Assembly (NCBI GenBank): GCA_963749715.1
Contig: CAVVNR010000015.1
Coordinates: 262,745-326,744, forward strand
DNA: 64,000 nucleotides
Origin: Roseiarcus sp963749715
GTDB taxonomy: Bacteria > Pseudomonadota > Alphaproteobacteria > Rhizobiales > Beijerinckiaceae
Direction of reading: 5' to 3'
Made by a program: the position numbers and the translations under genes
In this document: one piece after another, positions 26,627-34,565 of the stretch
Layout: each line of letters begins with the position of its first letter
Numbering within the stretch: position 1 is the first letter of the stretch
Notes under the pieces: generated by a model
Told to the model about the DNA's origin: nothing
Seen by the model: the letters and a program-made list of their open reading frames with translations, nothing else
Database searches by the model: none

Positions 26627-26642
26627 CGTTTCACGTGAAACA
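26627..26642. other. parS-like centromere palindrome
   Basis: The 14-base perfect palindrome GTTTCACGTGAAAC lies at 26628-26641 and is followed by A; the full 16-mer differs from the consensus parS TGTTTCACGTGAAACA only at the first base. ParB binds this site and, with ParA, organises the origin region in alphaproteobacteria. The site is in a 365-base stretch without genes (26450-26814), next to a tandem repeat. No parB is in the window. A chance match of this length is unlikely but possible. Confidence 0.75.
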
Positions 26643-26658
26643 CTTACGCCCACGAATT

Positions 26659-26743
26659 AACAGCCAGATTTTTCGCCGGAACAGGGAGATTTATTCGCCA
26701 TAACAGGGAGAATTTTGCCGCTAACAGGGAGACTATTCGCCGA
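26659..26743. repeat. Tandem 21-22 bp repeat, four copies (AACAGGGAGA family)
   Basis: Four consecutive units start at 26659, 26680, 26702 and 26723, each with the form AACAGGGAGA followed by a T-rich stretch and TCGCCG; the first unit has AACAGCCAGA. A single further copy lies at 31893. Short arrays of this kind occur scattered in Rhizobiales genomes, to my recollection, without a known role. The array is in the same gene-free segment as the parS-like site. The remainder of 26450-26814 shows no feature I can name. Confidence 0.75.
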
Positions 26744-26814
26744 AAATCGCACATCGCTCGTCAAGCGTTCGCCGTCCCGCCGATAGCGAGCGGCGCCGGG
26801 CCGAAGCGGGCGGG

Positions 26815-27720
26815 TCAGCCGGCCGAGGGGGCAAGCCGGGCCTTGAGGCGGGGCATGAGCCAATCGAGGAAGACGCGCAGCTTGAGCGGCGTCGGCTTTC
26901 GTTCCGTGTAGAGGATGTGGATTGGCAGCGGGTCCTTCTCGAATTCCTCGAGGATGAGCGCGAGCGCGCCCGACCGCCTCGCCGCCTCCATCTTGTAAGA
27001 CATCACCCGCGTGATCCCCGCTCCCTCGATCGCGGCCTCGACCGCGGCTTCGGACGTATTGACCGTGAGCCGCGACTGGATCGGCGCCGCCGCCTCCCGC
27101 CCGTGTTCGAGAAAAGTCCAGCTTTTCGGGACGCCCAATTCATCGATCGTGATGCAATCGTGGCCGATGAGATCGGCGGGGACGAGAGGGCGCCCGTGCG
27201 CCGCGAGGTAGGCAGGGCTCGCGCAGGCGACCACCCGCACCGATCCAATGCGCGTAGCGATGAGGCTGCTGTCGGACAGCGGGCCGACGCGGATCGAGAC
27301 GTCGATGCTCATCTCGCTGGGATTGAGGACCCGGTCCGTCATCAGTACGCGCAAACGGATATCCGGGTAGGCCCGCTGGAATTCGCATGCGAGGGGCACG
27401 AGGTGGAGGTGGCCGATTCCCCAGGGCGACGTCACGGTCATGTCGCCGGTCGGGGCGCGATATTCGCCGGACGCTTCCCGCTCGGCGCGACCGACCTGCT
27501 CGAGGATGCCCCTGCACGCCTCGACGTAAGCGCGTCCGGCCTCGGTCAGCGACAGGCGCCGCGACGACCGCTGAAACAGCTGCGTCCCGAGCCAGCCCTC
27601 GAGTTCCGCCAATCTGCGGCTGACCGTGGGGACCGGCATCCGGAGCTGTCGCGAAGCGGCGGAAAGGCTGCCCGCCTCGGCGATGGCGACCACTACCGAC
27701 ATCGATTCGATGCGGTCCAC
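26815..27720 (-). CDS. LysR family transcriptional regulator
   Basis: A 301-residue LTTR starting at GTG 27720 (DRIESMSVVVAIAEAGSLS), with GGAAGA upstream. The helix-turn-helix covers residues 15-35 (AEAGSLSAASRQLRMPVPTVSRRLAELE is spread over it), and the effector domain includes VTSPWGIGHLHLVPL and SIDVSIRVGPLSDSS. It belongs to the large group related to DsdC/CrgA-type regulators. It diverges from the hydrolase gene at 27969, so it probably controls that gene cluster from the 248-base space between them. Effector unknown. Confidence 0.9.
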   Translation of the reverse strand: MDRIESMSVVVAIAEAGSLSAASRQLRMPVPTVSRRLAELEGWLGTQLFQRSSRRLSLTEAGRAYVEACRGILEQVGRAEREASGEYRAPTGDMTVTSPWGIGHLHLVPLACEFQRAYPDIRLRVLMTDRVLNPSEMSIDVSIRVGPLSDSSLIATRIGSVRVVACASPAYLAAHGRPLVPADLIGHDCITIDELGVPKSWTFLEHGREAAAPIQSRLTVNTSEAAVEAAIEGAGITRVMSYKMEAARRSGALALILEEFEKDPLPIHILYTERKPTPLKLRVFLDWLMPRLKARLAPSAG

Positions 27721-27968
27721 AGGACCCGTCTTCCAAATCGTGAAAAGGTGCTTTTCGATGATAGGGGCTGCTCGCGCGCGCCGCAATTGCCGTATTCTCG
27801 AACCCGTTACATCGGCGAGCGCAACTCGAATCCTCGTTCCAGGACTTGCCGTGCGCTCCGATCGCCCCGTTCGGCGTCGTTGTCCGACCGGCGCGAGGGG
27901 CCTCGTCGAGGCTGGAGGTCTCAGGCGGCTTGAGGTCGCAGCCAGAATCGAGCGCAGGAGTCGACACC

Positions 27969-28793
27969 ATGCCCACTGTCACGACCCGCGACGGCGTCGA
28001 GATCTTCTACAAGGACTGGGGAGAGGGCCAACCGATCGTGTTCAGTCACGGCTGGCCGCTGTCGGCCGACGACTGGGACGCGCAGATGCTGTTCTTTCTC
28101 GATCACGGCTACCGCGTCATTGCCCACGATCGCCGCGGCCATGGCCGGTCCGCCCAAACCGGCGACGGGCACGACATGGACCATTACGCCAATGATCTCG
28201 CGGCGGTGACGGCGCATCTCGATTTGAGGAACGCGATCCATGTCGGTCACTCGACCGGCGGCGGCGAAGTCACCCGCTATCTCGCACGGCACGGAGAGAG
28301 CCGAATCGCGAAGGCCGCGCTGATCAGCGCGGTGCCGCCCCTGATGCTGAAGACCGCGGCGAATCCGAACGGACTGCCCAAGGAGGCGTTCGACGGATTG
28401 CAGGCGCAGCTCGCGGCCAATCGGTCGATCTTCTATCGCGAAATCGCGTCGGGACCGTTCTACGGCTTCAATCGGCCCGGCGCGAAATCGTCCGAGGCGG
28501 TGATCGAGAACTGGTGGCGCCAGGGAATGATGGGCGGCGCGAAGGCCCACTATGACGGTGTCGTCGCCTTCTCCCAGACCGACTTCACCGAGGATTTGAA
28601 GAAGATCGACGTTCCCGTGATGGTCATGCACAGCGAGGACGACCAGATCGTTCCCTATGTCGCAGCGGGGCCGCTGTCGGCGAAGCTCCTGAAAAACGCG
28701 ACGCTCAAGACCTACAAGGACTTCCCACACGGCATGCCGACCACGCATGCCGAGACGATCAATGCGGACCTGCTGGCGTTCATCAAGTCCTGA
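27969..28793 (+). CDS. Alpha/beta hydrolase, non-heme chloroperoxidase type
   Basis: A 274-residue cytoplasmic hydrolase starting at MPTVTTRDGVEIFYKDWGEG, with AGGAG at 27955-27959. The nucleophile is Ser95 in GHSTGGGEV, the acid lies in HSEDDQIVP, and the His in FPHGMPTTH. These match cofactor-free haloperoxidase/esterases that make peracids from carboxylic acids and also hydrolyse esters or lactones. It is the first gene of a rightward cluster of hydrolases and oxidoreductases divergent from a LysR gene. Confidence 0.9.
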   Translation: MPTVTTRDGVEIFYKDWGEGQPIVFSHGWPLSADDWDAQMLFFLDHGYRVIAHDRRGHGRSAQTGDGHDMDHYANDLAAVTAHLDLRNAIHVGHSTGGGEVTRYLARHGESRIAKAALISAVPPLMLKTAANPNGLPKEAFDGLQAQLAANRSIFYREIASGPFYGFNRPGAKSSEAVIENWWRQGMMGGAKAHYDGVVAFSQTDFTEDLKKIDVPVMVMHSEDDQIVPYVAAGPLSAKLLKNATLKTYKDFPHGMPTTHAETINADLLAFIKS

Positions 28794-28853
28794 ATAGCAG
28801 CCGCGAGCAGTCGCGCGATCAACCGGCATGGCCGCCCACAATAGGGGAGAGCA

Positions 28854-29849
28854 GTGGCGTCTTCATCGAATCGCCGCACGGCAATTGCGCTTGTTGCGGC
28901 GGCGCTTCTGTCGTCCGCGGCGCTGCCGGAACCAGCCGTCGCCGACCCGGCCGCTTGCGCCGCGCCCGAACGGACTCCGCTCCCCGTCGTCCACTACCGG
29001 ACCGCCAAGGTCGACGGCGTCGACGTCTTCTACCGCGAAGCGGGGCCGGCGGACGCGCCGGTCGTGCTGCTGCTGCACGGCTTTCCGACCTCCTCGCACA
29101 TGTTCCGCAACCTGATCCCGGCGCTCGCCGATCGCTATCATCTCATCGCGCCGGATTATCCGGGCTTCGGCGAAAGCGCGGCGCCCGATCACAAGACGTT
29201 CGCCTACACCTTCGCCCACTATGCCGACATCGTCGACGGTCTTCTGGCGCAGCTCGACGTCGACAGATATGCGATCTACCTCATGGATTACGGCGCGCCG
29301 GTCGGCTACCGGCTCGCTCTCAAACATCCCGATCGCGTGACGGCCCTGATCGTTCAGAACGGCAACGCCTACGAGGAAGGGCTCAAGGCTTTCTGGGATC
29401 CGATCAAGGCCTATTGGGCCGACGGGTCGGACGCCCATCGCGCCGCTCTCTCCTTCCTCGTCGCGCCGGAGACGACGAAGTTCCAATATACCGACGGCGT
29501 CGCCGATGTTTCGCGCATCGATCCCGACAACTGGGGCCACGATCAGCCGCTTCTCGACCGCCCCGGCAACAAGGACATCCAACTCGATCTCTTCCATGAC
29601 TACGGGAGCAACGTCCCGCTCTATCCGCAGTTCCAGGCTTTCTTCCGCGAGCGAAAACCCCCGACGCTGATTGTGTGGGGCAAGAACGACAAGATTTTCC
29701 CCGCCGACGGCGCGACGCCCTATCTCCGTGACCTGCCGGACGCCGAGCTGCATCTCCTCGACACCGGGCATTTCGCGCTCGAAGACAAGTCCGACGTGAT
29801 GATCCCCTTGATCAGGGACTTCCTCTGCCGCAAGCTTCCTTCCCGATGA
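28854..29849 (+). CDS. Exported alpha/beta hydrolase with Asp nucleophile (haloalkane dehalogenase / epoxide hydrolase class)
   Basis: GTG 28854 follows AGGGGAG by 4-5 bases. The first 30 residues are a signal peptide with an Arg pair (NRRTAIALVAAALLSSAALP). The mature domain has LLLHGFPTSSHMFRNL, the nucleophile elbow LMDYGAPVGYRLAL with Asp145 where serine hydrolases carry Ser, and DTGHFALED for the His. An Asp nucleophile indicates a covalent alkyl-enzyme mechanism, as in dehalogenases and epoxide hydrolases. A periplasmic location is inferred. It is 60 bases after the chloroperoxidase-type gene and probably in the same operon. Confidence 0.85.
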   Translation: MASSSNRRTAIALVAAALLSSAALPEPAVADPAACAAPERTPLPVVHYRTAKVDGVDVFYREAGPADAPVVLLLHGFPTSSHMFRNLIPALADRYHLIAPDYPGFGESAAPDHKTFAYTFAHYADIVDGLLAQLDVDRYAIYLMDYGAPVGYRLALKHPDRVTALIVQNGNAYEEGLKAFWDPIKAYWADGSDAHRAALSFLVAPETTKFQYTDGVADVSRIDPDNWGHDQPLLDRPGNKDIQLDLFHDYGSNVPLYPQFQAFFRERKPPTLIVWGKNDKIFPADGATPYLRDLPDAELHLLDTGHFALEDKSDVMIPLIRDFLCRKLPSR

Positions 29850-29866
29850 AGACTCGATTTCTCTGA

Positions 29867-30109
29867 TTGGCGCCCTCGGAGGCCAGGTTGGCGTCGTTCC
29901 TGATGTCGGTAGCCGCAATGGCGAGCGTCCTGCCCGCAGTGGGCGCCCTTGCGCAGACCGCAAGAGAAATCCGAGGACCCGCCGCCGTGGTTCCGCGCGC
30001 AACCGAGCCTCCGCCGAGGATCATCGTCGATCCGCCCGTGGCGGAGGCGCTCGCGCGCGGCCTCGTCGTCATCCAGTATCGGACCGAGCCTGGACGGAGG
30101 ACGCCATGA
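29867..30109 (+). pseudogene. Truncated DUF6130 family gene
   Basis: The frame gives a signal peptide (LASFLMSVAAMASVLPAVGA) and then PPRIIVDPPVAEALARGLVVIQYRTE, the opening strands of DUF6130. In intact members some 70 more residues follow with conserved His and Trp. Here the frame ends after PGRRTP at the ATGA overlap with the MBL gene. The remainder of the domain is absent in all frames, so this looks like an internal deletion rather than a one-base slip. The start could be TTG 29867 or ATG 29903. Confidence 0.55.
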
Positions 30110-31074
30110 GTTCGATGCAACATCAAAAAATGTCGCGCCGCGGCTTCTGTCTCTGCTGCGTTGGGGCGGCCTTCGCGGCCAAGGAAGCATGGCTTACGCC
30201 GCGGGAGGCCTTCGCCGAGGCGCGCGGCCTCGTCAGCCTCATCAAGGATAGCGCCGCAATCTCGCCAATCGTCACGCACAAGCTGCGTAACAATATCTCG
30301 GTGCTTGAGGGCTCGGGGGGCAATATCGCCGTCCTGACTGGGCCGGACGGGAAGGTTCTGGTCGACGCAGGCATCGGCGTCTCTCGCCCGCAACTTACGC
30401 AGGCGCTCGCCGGCCTCGGCCCCGAGCCTGTCACCCACCTGATCAACACCCACTGGCACTTCGATCACACCAGCGGCAACGCGTGGCTGAATTCGGTCGG
30501 GGCCAAAATCATCGCCCAGGAAAATACTCTCGGGTTTCTCCAGCACGCCCAACGGGTCGAGGACTGGGACTACAATTTCGTCTCCCCGCCGGCGAACGGA
30601 CTCCCGAGCGAGGTGTTTGCGAGCGAACACAGCCTCAAGCTCAACGGCCAGTCGATGAATCTGCGCCATTACAATCCCGCCCATACCGACAGCGATATTT
30701 CCGTCACCTTCGGCGAAGCGGATATCGTGCACGTCGGCGACACGTTCTGGAATGGCGTCTATCCGTTCATCGACTATTCGACCGGTGGCAGCATCGACGG
30801 CATGATCGCGGCGTCCGACGCCAATCTTGCCGCAACAACCGACAGCGCCATCATCATTCCAGGACACGGGGCCCCGGTCAGCAATCGGGCCGAGCTGCAG
30901 GCGTTCCGCGACATGCTGGTCGGCGTGCGGGATAACGTGGCCGCGCTGAAAAGGGAGGGCAGGTCGGGCGACGAGACGGTCGCGGCGAAACCGACTGCGC
31001 CGTTCGACGCCAGATTCGGCGGCTGGGTGATCGATCCCGGCTTTTTCACCCGGCTCGTCTACGAAGGCGTGTGA
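30106..31074 (+). CDS. MBL fold metallo-hydrolase with Tat signal
   Basis: A 322-residue exported metallo-beta-lactamase-fold protein. A twin-arginine leader is evident (MSRRGFCLCCVGAAFAA, residues 9-25). The metal motif HWHFDH is at 116-121, preceded by INT, with further ligands in YNPAHTDSDIS and IIPGHGAPVS. This resembles quinoprotein-relay or SoxH-like MBL proteins; the substrate is unknown. ATG overlaps the preceding stop as ATGA, and its own stop overlaps the next start as GTGA, so three genes are translationally linked. Confidence 0.88.
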   Translation: MSSMQHQKMSRRGFCLCCVGAAFAAKEAWLTPREAFAEARGLVSLIKDSAAISPIVTHKLRNNISVLEGSGGNIAVLTGPDGKVLVDAGIGVSRPQLTQALAGLGPEPVTHLINTHWHFDHTSGNAWLNSVGAKIIAQENTLGFLQHAQRVEDWDYNFVSPPANGLPSEVFASEHSLKLNGQSMNLRHYNPAHTDSDISVTFGEADIVHVGDTFWNGVYPFIDYSTGGSIDGMIAASDANLAATTDSAIIIPGHGAPVSNRAELQAFRDMLVGVRDNVAALKREGRSGDETVAAKPTAPFDARFGGWVIDPGFFTRLVYEGV

Positions 31075-31868
31075 TCTTGGCCCCCGCCTCAGAGAAGCGC
31101 GCCGGCAAGGGCGAGGCCGACGGCAGGCTCGCAGGAAAGGTCGCCGTCGTCACCGGCGCGAGCACCGGCATCGGTCTTGCCTCGGCAAAGCGGTTTGCGG
31201 CTGAGGGCGCTCACGTCTTCCTGGCAGGCCGGCGCAAACCGGAGCTTGACGCCGCGGTCGCCGAGACCGGGCGCAAGTCCCTCGGCGTCCAATGCGACGT
31301 TTCCAGTCTTGGCGATCTCGACCGGCTCTTTGCAGTTGTGAGGGACGAGGCCGGGGCGATCGACATCCTGTTCGCCAATGCAGGCGGGGGCGAGTTCGCC
31401 GCGCTCGGAGAGATTACCGAAGACCAATTCGACCGAACCTTCGCCGTCAATGTGAAAGGGACCCTCTTCACCGTCCAGAAGGCGCTGCCGCTTCTCAGGA
31501 ACGGCGGCTCGATCATCCTGACCGGCTCCACCGCCGGATCCAAAGGAACGCCGGCGTTCAGCGTCTACAGCGCTAGCAAGGCGGCGATCCGCAACTTCGC
31601 CCGCAGCTGGATCCTCGATCTCGCGCCGCGCAAGATCCGCGTTAACGTCCTCGCCCCCGGCGCCACATCGACGCCCGGGTGGCACGGCCTCTCAACGTCG
31701 GAAGACGCCCACCGGGCGATGATTGGGTTCGTGGAATCGACGACGCCGCTCGGACGGCTCGGCGATCCGGATGAAGTCGCGAGCGCGGCGCTCTTTCTCG
31801 CATCCGACGAAAGCAGTTTCATCACCGGAACCGAACTCTTCGTTGATGGCGGCGCCGCGCAGATTTAG
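31071..31868 (+). CDS. SDR family oxidoreductase
   Basis: A classical short-chain dehydrogenase of 265 residues starting at GTG 31071, which overlaps the MBL stop. The cofactor loop is TGASTGIGLASAKRF, NAG is present as FANAGGGEF, the catalytic Ser in LTGSTAGSKG, and YSASKAA holds Tyr and Lys. The C-terminal FITGTELFVDGGAAQI is typical of the family. It closes the LysR-controlled cluster, which seems to handle an oxidised or halogenated small molecule, though no substrate can be named. Confidence 0.9.
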   Translation: MILAPASEKRAGKGEADGRLAGKVAVVTGASTGIGLASAKRFAAEGAHVFLAGRRKPELDAAVAETGRKSLGVQCDVSSLGDLDRLFAVVRDEAGAIDILFANAGGGEFAALGEITEDQFDRTFAVNVKGTLFTVQKALPLLRNGGSIILTGSTAGSKGTPAFSVYSASKAAIRNFARSWILDLAPRKIRVNVLAPGATSTPGWHGLSTSEDAHRAMIGFVESTTPLGRLGDPDEVASAALFLASDESSFITGTELFVDGGAAQI

Positions 31869-31892
31869 ACCGCCAGGAAAGCGCTTCACGAT

Positions 31893-31912
31893 AACAGCGA
31901 GATTATTTGGCG
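31893..31912. repeat. Solitary copy of the AACAGGGAGA-type repeat
   Basis: AACAGCGAGATTATTTGGCG matches the unit of the four-copy array at 26659-26743 with a few substitutions. It lies 25 bases after the SDR stop. A single degraded copy in an intergenic gap supports the idea that the unit is dispersed in this genome. Confidence 0.45.
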
Positions 31913-32094
31913 AAACTCGGGAGAGAGACCCGTCTGCCCACCCCTGCCCCAAAGCGGGACGCCCTGCCCCTCCCCCTTGGTAACGCGCCCGCAACCTTAA
32001 GCGCAGATAACCGGAACAATTCGCATTGCGCCGGTCGCTTTAACCTTGCGCGACGCATGCGGGACACTCTTTTGCGTGGGGCGCCGGGTCGCGT

Positions 32095-33255
32095 ATGGGT
32101 CGGTCGCGTATTCCATGGGCTCTTTCGGTCGCGGCGCCCTGGTGCATGGGCCTCGCCGTCCTCGTCTCGATCACCGCCGAAGCCGAGCAGGAGCCGCCGG
32201 CGGGCGCAAGCCGCTTTGCTTCCACCCGGATGATCGAGGCCAAAAGTTCGCTCGACCGGGCGTTGCTGGCGGCCCGGCCGCTCCGCGCCGTCGATGAGGA
32301 CGGCGAGCCGCTGCCGATCGTCCGGGCGCGCCTCATCGCCGCCGATCCGGACGGCCTGGCGGCGGCCTCCGACGAGATCGAGCCGGACGGGGCTTTGAAG
32401 CGCCCGCCGCAGCCGTTTCCCGCCGTCGACCGCGGCGAAAAAAGCGATCCGTTCGTCGGCCTTCGCCCCGGCTTCAACGCGAAGCGCTTGAACGGCGGGC
32501 CTCGTCGTGACGGGCTCGACGGCCCGCGCGACGCCGACTTCGACCCCGGCCACACCATGAGCCCTGAGGTCCCGGATGACGGCGGCGCGCCGCCCGGGAA
32601 AAACCCGGGGCTTGCCTTCGACGACGGCGCGACGCCGGGCCTGCCGCTCGAATTCGCGCTCAACTCCTCTTCGCCGAGCTCCAGCGACGGCGTGCTGGTC
32701 GCCGTCGAGACGGATTCGCCGGGTGAGACGACGGTCCCGCAATTGTCGGCCGGCGACGGCAAGCCGAACTATGCGGCGCTGATCGATCCCAAGGACAGCG
32801 CCCGCCAGATGCGATGCCTGGCGGAAGCGATCTATTTCGAGTCGCGCAGCGAGCCCGAGGACGGCCAGGCGGCGGTGGCCCAGGTGGTGCTGAACCGGGT
32901 CAGAAGCGGCATCTATCCGACGACCGTCTGCGGCGTCGTCTATCAGGACCGCAACCGGCCGTTCGCCTGCCAGTTCACCTTCGCCTGCGAGGGCAAGTCG
33001 CTGCGCATAGAGGAGCCGGGCCCGTGGGCGGTCGCGACCCGGATCGCCGGAGAGGTGGTGAGCGGGGCGAACTACAACGCCAAGGTCGGCGAAGCGGTCA
33101 ACTACCACGCCAATTATGTCGCGCCGTTCTGGGTCGGCTACCTGCGCAAGGTCGACCGCATCGGCGCCCACATCTTCTACGCCATGCGCGACGGCGTGAA
33201 CTGGGCGCCCGGCGCCCTCAACGGCAACGGCGACCGGCCGCCGGCGGCGAACTGA
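32095..33255 (+). CDS. Cell wall hydrolase, SleB/CwlJ type (Hydrolase_2)
   Basis: A 386-residue protein with a C-terminal SleB-like domain: CLAEAIYFESRSEPEDGQAA (Glu in AEAIYFE), VAQVVLNRVRSGIYP, CQFTFACEGK and NYHANYVAPFW. Alphaproteobacterial members are exported peptidoglycan hydrolases used for growth or cell separation rather than spore germination. Residues 1-30 form a signal or anchor (SVAAPWCMGLAVLVSITAEA). A disordered Pro/Gly/Asp-rich linker covers residues 60-240. It is convergent with alanine dehydrogenase, 6 bases apart. Confidence 0.88.
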   Translation: MGRSRIPWALSVAAPWCMGLAVLVSITAEAEQEPPAGASRFASTRMIEAKSSLDRALLAARPLRAVDEDGEPLPIVRARLIAADPDGLAAASDEIEPDGALKRPPQPFPAVDRGEKSDPFVGLRPGFNAKRLNGGPRRDGLDGPRDADFDPGHTMSPEVPDDGGAPPGKNPGLAFDDGATPGLPLEFALNSSSPSSSDGVLVAVETDSPGETTVPQLSAGDGKPNYAALIDPKDSARQMRCLAEAIYFESRSEPEDGQAAVAQVVLNRVRSGIYPTTVCGVVYQDRNRPFACQFTFACEGKSLRIEEPGPWAVATRIAGEVVSGANYNAKVGEAVNYHANYVAPFWVGYLRKVDRIGAHIFYAMRDGVNWAPGALNGNGDRPPAAN

Positions 33256-33261
33256 GAAGCG

Positions 33262-34377
33262 CTATCCGAGCACGCTTTCGGCCGGCGTGTATGGGAGCCC
33301 GAGCGCCGCGGCGACCGGCTCGCAGGTGACCTTGCCGTCGTGAACGTTGAGACCCGCGCGCAGGTGCGGATCCTCCCTCAGGGCCTCGCGCCAGCCCTTG
33401 TCGGCGAGGGCGAGCGCGAACGGCAGGGTCGCGTGGTTAAGCGCAAAGGTCGAGGTGCGCGCGACCGCGCCCGGCATATTGGCCACGCAGTAGTGGACGA
33501 TGCCGTCGACGACATAAGTCGGGTGGGAATGGGTCGTCGGCTTCGAGGTCTCGCAGCAGCCGCCCTGGTCGATCGCGACGTCGACGATGACGGCGCCCGG
33601 GCGCATCGTCTTGAGCATAGCCCTCGTTATGAGCTTGGGCGCGGCGGCGCCTGGCAGAAGCACCGCGCCGATGACGAGGTCCGCGCTCCTGACGAGGTCG
33701 GCGATCGAGGCGCGGGTCGAATAGACCGTGCGCAACGCCGAGCCGAATTGCGCCGAGAGGCGCCTCAGCGCCTCGTGCGACCGGTCGACCACGGTGACGG
33801 AGGCGCCCATGCCGACGGCGATCGTCGCGGCGTGCGTTCCGGACACGCCGCCGCCGAGGACGAGCACGTTGGCCGCCGCCACGCCCGGCACGCCGCCGAG
33901 CAGCACGCCCCGCCCGCCCTGCGCCTTCTCCAGCGCATGCGCGCCAACCTGCGGCGCGAGGCGGCCGGCGACTTCCGACATCGGCGTGAGCAGCGGCAGG
34001 CCGCCGTGCGGGCTCGTCACCGTCTCATAGGCGATGCAGGTGGCGCCCGAAGCCATGAGGTCGCGCGTCTGCTCGAGATCGGGCGCAAGGTGGAGGTAGG
34101 TGAACAGGATCTGCCCGCGCTTGATCCGCTTGCGCTCTTCGGCGAGCGGCTCCTTGACCTTCACGATCATCTCGGCCCGGGCGAAGATGTCGGTCGCGGT
34201 CTTGGCGATCTTGGCCCCGGCGCGAACGTATTCCTCGTCGGGAGAGCCCGAGCCAAGGCCGGCCTCCGTCTCGACGACGACCTCATGGCCGTGATGGACG
34301 AGCTCCGCGGCCGCCGCCGGGGTCATGCCGACCCGGAACTCATTGTCCTTGATCTCCTTGGGAACGCCGACAAGCAT
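33262..34377 (-). CDS. ald: Alanine dehydrogenase
   Basis: NAD-dependent L-alanine to pyruvate enzyme, 371 residues. MLVGVPKEIKDNEFRVGMTP is the family start; a TTGGAGG lies 7 bases upstream. The substrate residues occur in KVKEPLAEE and TYLHLAPD, the NAD loop is VLVLGGGVSGTHAA, and VDVAIDQGGCCETS and NMPGAVARTST complete the signature. It is a free-standing gene here; no divergent Lrp-type regulator is adjacent, although such a regulator often accompanies ald. Confidence 0.95.
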   Translation of the reverse strand: MLVGVPKEIKDNEFRVGMTPAAAAELVHHGHEVVVETEAGLGSGSPDEEYVRAGAKIAKTATDIFARAEMIVKVKEPLAEERKRIKRGQILFTYLHLAPDLEQTRDLMASGATCIAYETVTSPHGGLPLLTPMSEVAGRLAPQVGAHALEKAQGGRGVLLGGVPGVAAANVLVLGGGVSGTHAATIAVGMGASVTVVDRSHEALRRLSAQFGSALRTVYSTRASIADLVRSADLVIGAVLLPGAAAPKLITRAMLKTMRPGAVIVDVAIDQGGCCETSKPTTHSHPTYVVDGIVHYCVANMPGAVARTSTFALNHATLPFALALADKGWREALREDPHLRAGLNVHDGKVTCEPVAAALGLPYTPAESVLG

Positions 34378-34565
34378 GGCTGGCCTCCAAACGCTCACTG
34401 ACCCACCTCAATGAGCTTATCGCAGGACGCGCATTCGGGACACTCTTTGGCTCGTGGCCCGGGTCTGGTACGACGGCCTTGGACTTGCCTGTCGGCGGCG
34501 CCGCGCCTTGCGGGCTCGACCGCCCTGGTCCACGATGCGGGCAGTTGGTGAGGCGGGATCGCGAG

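Noticed and set aside
31903..33171. 422-codon minus-strand frame opposite the cell wall hydrolase
   Set aside because: It is a mirror of a gene with clear SleB motifs and has shadow composition rich in Arg, Gly and Asp.
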